From NCBI GenBank assembly GCA_026990885.1, contig JALXCO010000084.1, positions 1 through 7,421 of the forward strand: DNA of 7,421 bases, given 5' to 3'. The position numbers and the translations under genes are program-made. The notes beneath the pieces are model-generated. The model did no database searches. It was not told where the DNA came from and worked only from the letters and a program-made list of their open reading frames with translations. This DNA comes from Desulfurococcales archaeon (lineage in GTDB: Archaea; Thermoproteota; Thermoprotei_A; Sulfolobales; AG1). Shown here piece by piece: positions 5,056 through 7,421 of the stretch. The number at the start of each line of letters is the position of its first letter. The stretch's first letter is position 1.

Positions 5056-7421
5056 ATGATCAGATTGATCGATATACCATATAGAATAGATAAACTGATT
5101 CAAGTTAAGCCTAAACTGAAATATAGTGGCCAAGACATCTATTTAGAGGTTTCGAGATTCGAGCCTGATGTGGTTTATTTTAATTCATCAGGAAAAATCA
5201 GGATACTATATCAAACTCCAATGCGATTAGATAGATATGTTACTGATGGAAGCTTTCCAGCAGATCTTATATATGTAGTCGATAATAAATATCTGTGCCG
5301 CGGTGAAAGATGCAAGGAATTAGCTGGTTTAGGTTCCATACAGGGCTTTTACTATGATCAGTATAGTGGGTCAATATACTATATAGCCTCCATGGATGAT
5401 AGAACTATCTTATATAGTGAAGATCTGGAAGAAACAGTAGCTATATACAATAAATGGATATATACAAAAAACATTAGCTTTAGTAAAGAAATCTACGTTA
5501 TTTTATTATCTAAAGGCAGGTTTCGTAGATCGAAAGCTATATTATTTAAAGGAGAGATAAGCACTCCAGATAATATACTCTATGACTGTAGCGATATATA
5601 CTGTATACTGGCTTATCGACACGGAAACAAGTCCAAAATAATATATGGAGATATATATAGTAGTCCAGTTAAACTGGAAATAAATGAAAAGATTAGGAGA
5701 GTTGACATTGGATACAGGATATTCGGTGCAGTACTGGATAACTCGCGCTCTATCATAATGCCTAAGAATAATGACCTGTCTAAGGTTATAGAGATTCCAT
5801 TTAGAGTTAAGCCATTAGCCTGGATCGACGATTTGAATTTAGCATTACTATACAACGCTAAAACAGGGTGGATCACCATAGATGACTCGAACTCAGTGAA
5901 AACTATCATGATCGCTAAATCCGAACCTAAGCTTCTGGGTAGCCACTCTGACATACTATATCTGTTGGTTGACAATAAAATTAAGATAATGGAGTATGAG
6001 TCCGTAATAAAGGTTTTTGATATAGATCCTAAGATAAAATATATGTCTGCATCGGAAGTCGGGTTAGTTATGGATTATGGCAGCAAATTAAGGGTATTCG
6101 ATATTTATTCTCAAAAATGGATTGACATAAATAAAAAAGCCGATATAAGATGCTTTGCCTACCGGGATAAGATCCTATGTCTAAAGGACTCGATCCTAAC
6201 TATTATAGATCCGTATTCTACCGATACTATATACTATAGCTATCAGACTAAAGACTACATTAACCTCGCTATCTACAGAGATAACAAGCATATAGATGTT
6301 TCATTATCTTTAGATGGTAAAATAGTATATTCAAATAATGATCTATATAGAATAACGCCATACAAGTATGCTGACAGAATCAATGTTGTCTTTAAATTAG
6401 ACGCGTTTCTAGAATCTTATAACGTTAGCGATAAAATAGATCTAAAGCCACCGAACCTCGAGATAGTTGAATCTAAGATGATCTCAAGTAGAGAAGGGAT
6501 AAACGTGATCTGCGGATCAAAATCGATTTTAAAGATCAAAATCGTTGGAAGTCTAGAAAAATACAACACATACAACAAATATATTATAGAGCTATACAGC
6601 TATAGAGGAGAATCAAAGGTAGTATACCTCCAGCATAGCATAGGTAGGGAAACTCTAGTGAAACTTTCAGAATATGGGGAAATAGAGATAGAATTATGTG
6701 TAGAACACCCTTTTAATGATTCTGATGTTTATATCGATCTCACAATAATTAACGGATCATCTAAACTATTATTGGATTCGAAAAAGGTTGAACTTGAGTT
6801 CAGGGATCCTATAGTCGATATTGCTGTATATAATCTAGAGATCAGTAGCTATGTGAAAATCAAGATAAGTAATAGGCCACCCAATACAAAAGGTACTTTC
6901 CATATAAAGTGTTCAAATAAGGAATTAAGATTTGACAAAAGCGACTTTCTAGTTAGAGAAAATGATGCGTTTATGATAGAAATAGATGAATGTGAAATAC
7001 CTGCATATATCATTATTGAGCTTTATGACGATCTATTTACATGGATCTTTAAAAAGAACCTAGTAAGTAACGATTATATAATGAGGTGCTTAGACTATAA
7101 ATTAAATATAGTGGACTATTATTGTCGTATTGGAGGATTCTACAAAAAGCTATATGCGTTGTCAATAATTGATTATCACCCATTCGATATAGAGAGAATT
7201 TCATTCTTGGAAAACGAATTACATATAGAGGGTAAAGTTAGAGAGCCGTTTTGCTGGAGTATTGTGTATGATGGGGATATTAGGGGTGGATGTGTAGATC
7301 ATAGGGATCATAATGAAGGATCAGTAGTAATAAAAATAAAGAACATTAAAGTGATCCCCAACAGCTATATCTATCTAAATTTATATACTAAAAGATCTAT
7401 GAGAGGATATTTGGTTAAGGG
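5056..7421 (+). CDS. Large uncharacterised beta-rich protein (propeller-like plus Ig-like repeats), 3' partial
   Basis: I do not recognise this family. The frame stays open from ATG 5056 to the window end: 788 complete codons and no stop, so the C-terminus is missing. No signal peptide, class III leader or membrane helix is seen; the N-terminus is MIRLIDIPYRIDK. Residues about 40-400 alternate short strands and turns in units near 40 residues (clearest at 296-395, with KIKIMEY, KLRVFDIY and ILTIIDPY as recurring strand endings), like a non-WD40 beta-propeller. A Pro-rich linker (KPPN, about 444-447) leads to serial beta-sandwich-like segments at about 448-582, 585-672 and 676 onward. The 14 cysteines fall at 81/86, 178/183, 366/375, 486/548, 619/646, 678/690 and 733/746. 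It is the fourth gene of the pilus operon, 6 nt after the platform gene and in its frame. It may be an accessory, adhesin or regulatory subunit. Coding status is certain; function is unknown. Confidence 0.88.
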   Translation, partial: MIRLIDIPYRIDKLIQVKPKLKYSGQDIYLEVSRFEPDVVYFNSSGKIRILYQTPMRLDRYVTDGSFPADLIYVVDNKYLCRGERCKELAGLGSIQGFYYDQYSGSIYYIASMDDRTILYSEDLEETVAIYNKWIYTKNISFSKEIYVILLSKGRFRRSKAILFKGEISTPDNILYDCSDIYCILAYRHGNKSKIIYGDIYSSPVKLEINEKIRRVDIGYRIFGAVLDNSRSIIMPKNNDLSKVIEIPFRVKPLAWIDDLNLALLYNAKTGWITIDDSNSVKTIMIAKSEPKLLGSHSDILYLLVDNKIKIMEYESVIKVFDIDPKIKYMSASEVGLVMDYGSKLRVFDIYSQKWIDINKKADIRCFAYRDKILCLKDSILTIIDPYSTDTIYYSYQTKDYINLAIYRDNKHIDVSLSLDGKIVYSNNDLYRITPYKYADRINVVFKLDAFLESYNVSDKIDLKPPNLEIVESKMISSREGINVICGSKSILKIKIVGSLEKYNTYNKYIIELYSYRGESKVVYLQHSIGRETLVKLSEYGEIEIELCVEHPFNDSDVYIDLTIINGSSKLLLDSKKVELEFRDPIVDIAVYNLEISSYVKIKISNRPPNTKGTFHIKCSNKELRFDKSDFLVRENDAFMIEIDECEIPAYIIIELYDDLFTWIFKKNLVSNDYIMRCLDYKLNIVDYYCRIGGFYKKLYALSIIDYHPFDIERISFLENELHIEGKVREPFCWSIVYDGDIRGGCVDHRDHNEGSVVIKIKNIKVIPNSYIYLNLYTKRSMRGYLVK

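Noticed and set aside
5613..5975. 120-codon minus-strand frame inside the giant gene
   Set aside because: The plus-strand frame is continuous across it, with consistent codon use and coupling to the operon; the minus frame has no support.

Overview
The window looks like chromosomal DNA of a hyperthermophilic crenarchaeon (Thermoproteota). The base composition is low GC. Arginine is encoded mostly by AGA/AGG and isoleucine very often by ATA. Genes are tightly packed with GTG and TTG starts, and the upstream elements look like archaeal TATA boxes and GGTGA-type ribosome binding sites. The proteins are archaeal in kind: an archaellin-like class III signal peptide pilin, a TadA/GspE-type ATPase and a two-part TadC/ArlJ-type membrane protein. 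The genus cannot be fixed from the sequence. An AT-rich Desulfurococcales-like lineage is a guess.

Layout. On the minus strand (46-1577) lies a two-gene unit: a macro-domain protein (upstream gene), then 17 nt later a Thr-nucleophile isoaspartyl peptidase/asparaginase. A 107-nt divergent intergenic region (1578-1684) carries a nearly symmetric TATA-like element. On the plus strand (1685-7421) lies a four-gene unit: a small type IV pilin, a secretion/assembly ATPase, a TadC-like integral membrane platform protein, and a very large protein that runs off the right edge after at least 788 residues. Bases 1-45 hold no feature I can support, and no gene-free stretch exceeds about 110 bases.

How the genes may work together. 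Pilin, ATPase and platform are the minimal core of an archaeal type IV pilus machine. The ATPase and platform overlap by 4 nt, and the large gene begins 6 nt after the platform stop, with its ribosome binding site over that stop, so the four are very probably one operon. There are no archaellum genes (arlC-H) and no prepilin peptidase in view; PibD presumably acts from elsewhere. The large fourth protein is the unexplained part. It has no signal peptide or membrane segment, its N-terminal half reads like a beta-propeller, and its C-terminal half reads like serial Ig-like beta-sandwiches. Its 14 cysteines fall largely into neighbouring pairs. It lies in the same frame as the platform protein, separated by one TGA and two sense codons. 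By context it may be an accessory, adhesin-like or regulatory part of the pilus, loosely comparable in position to UpsX of the Sulfolobales Ups pilus. That comparison is inference.
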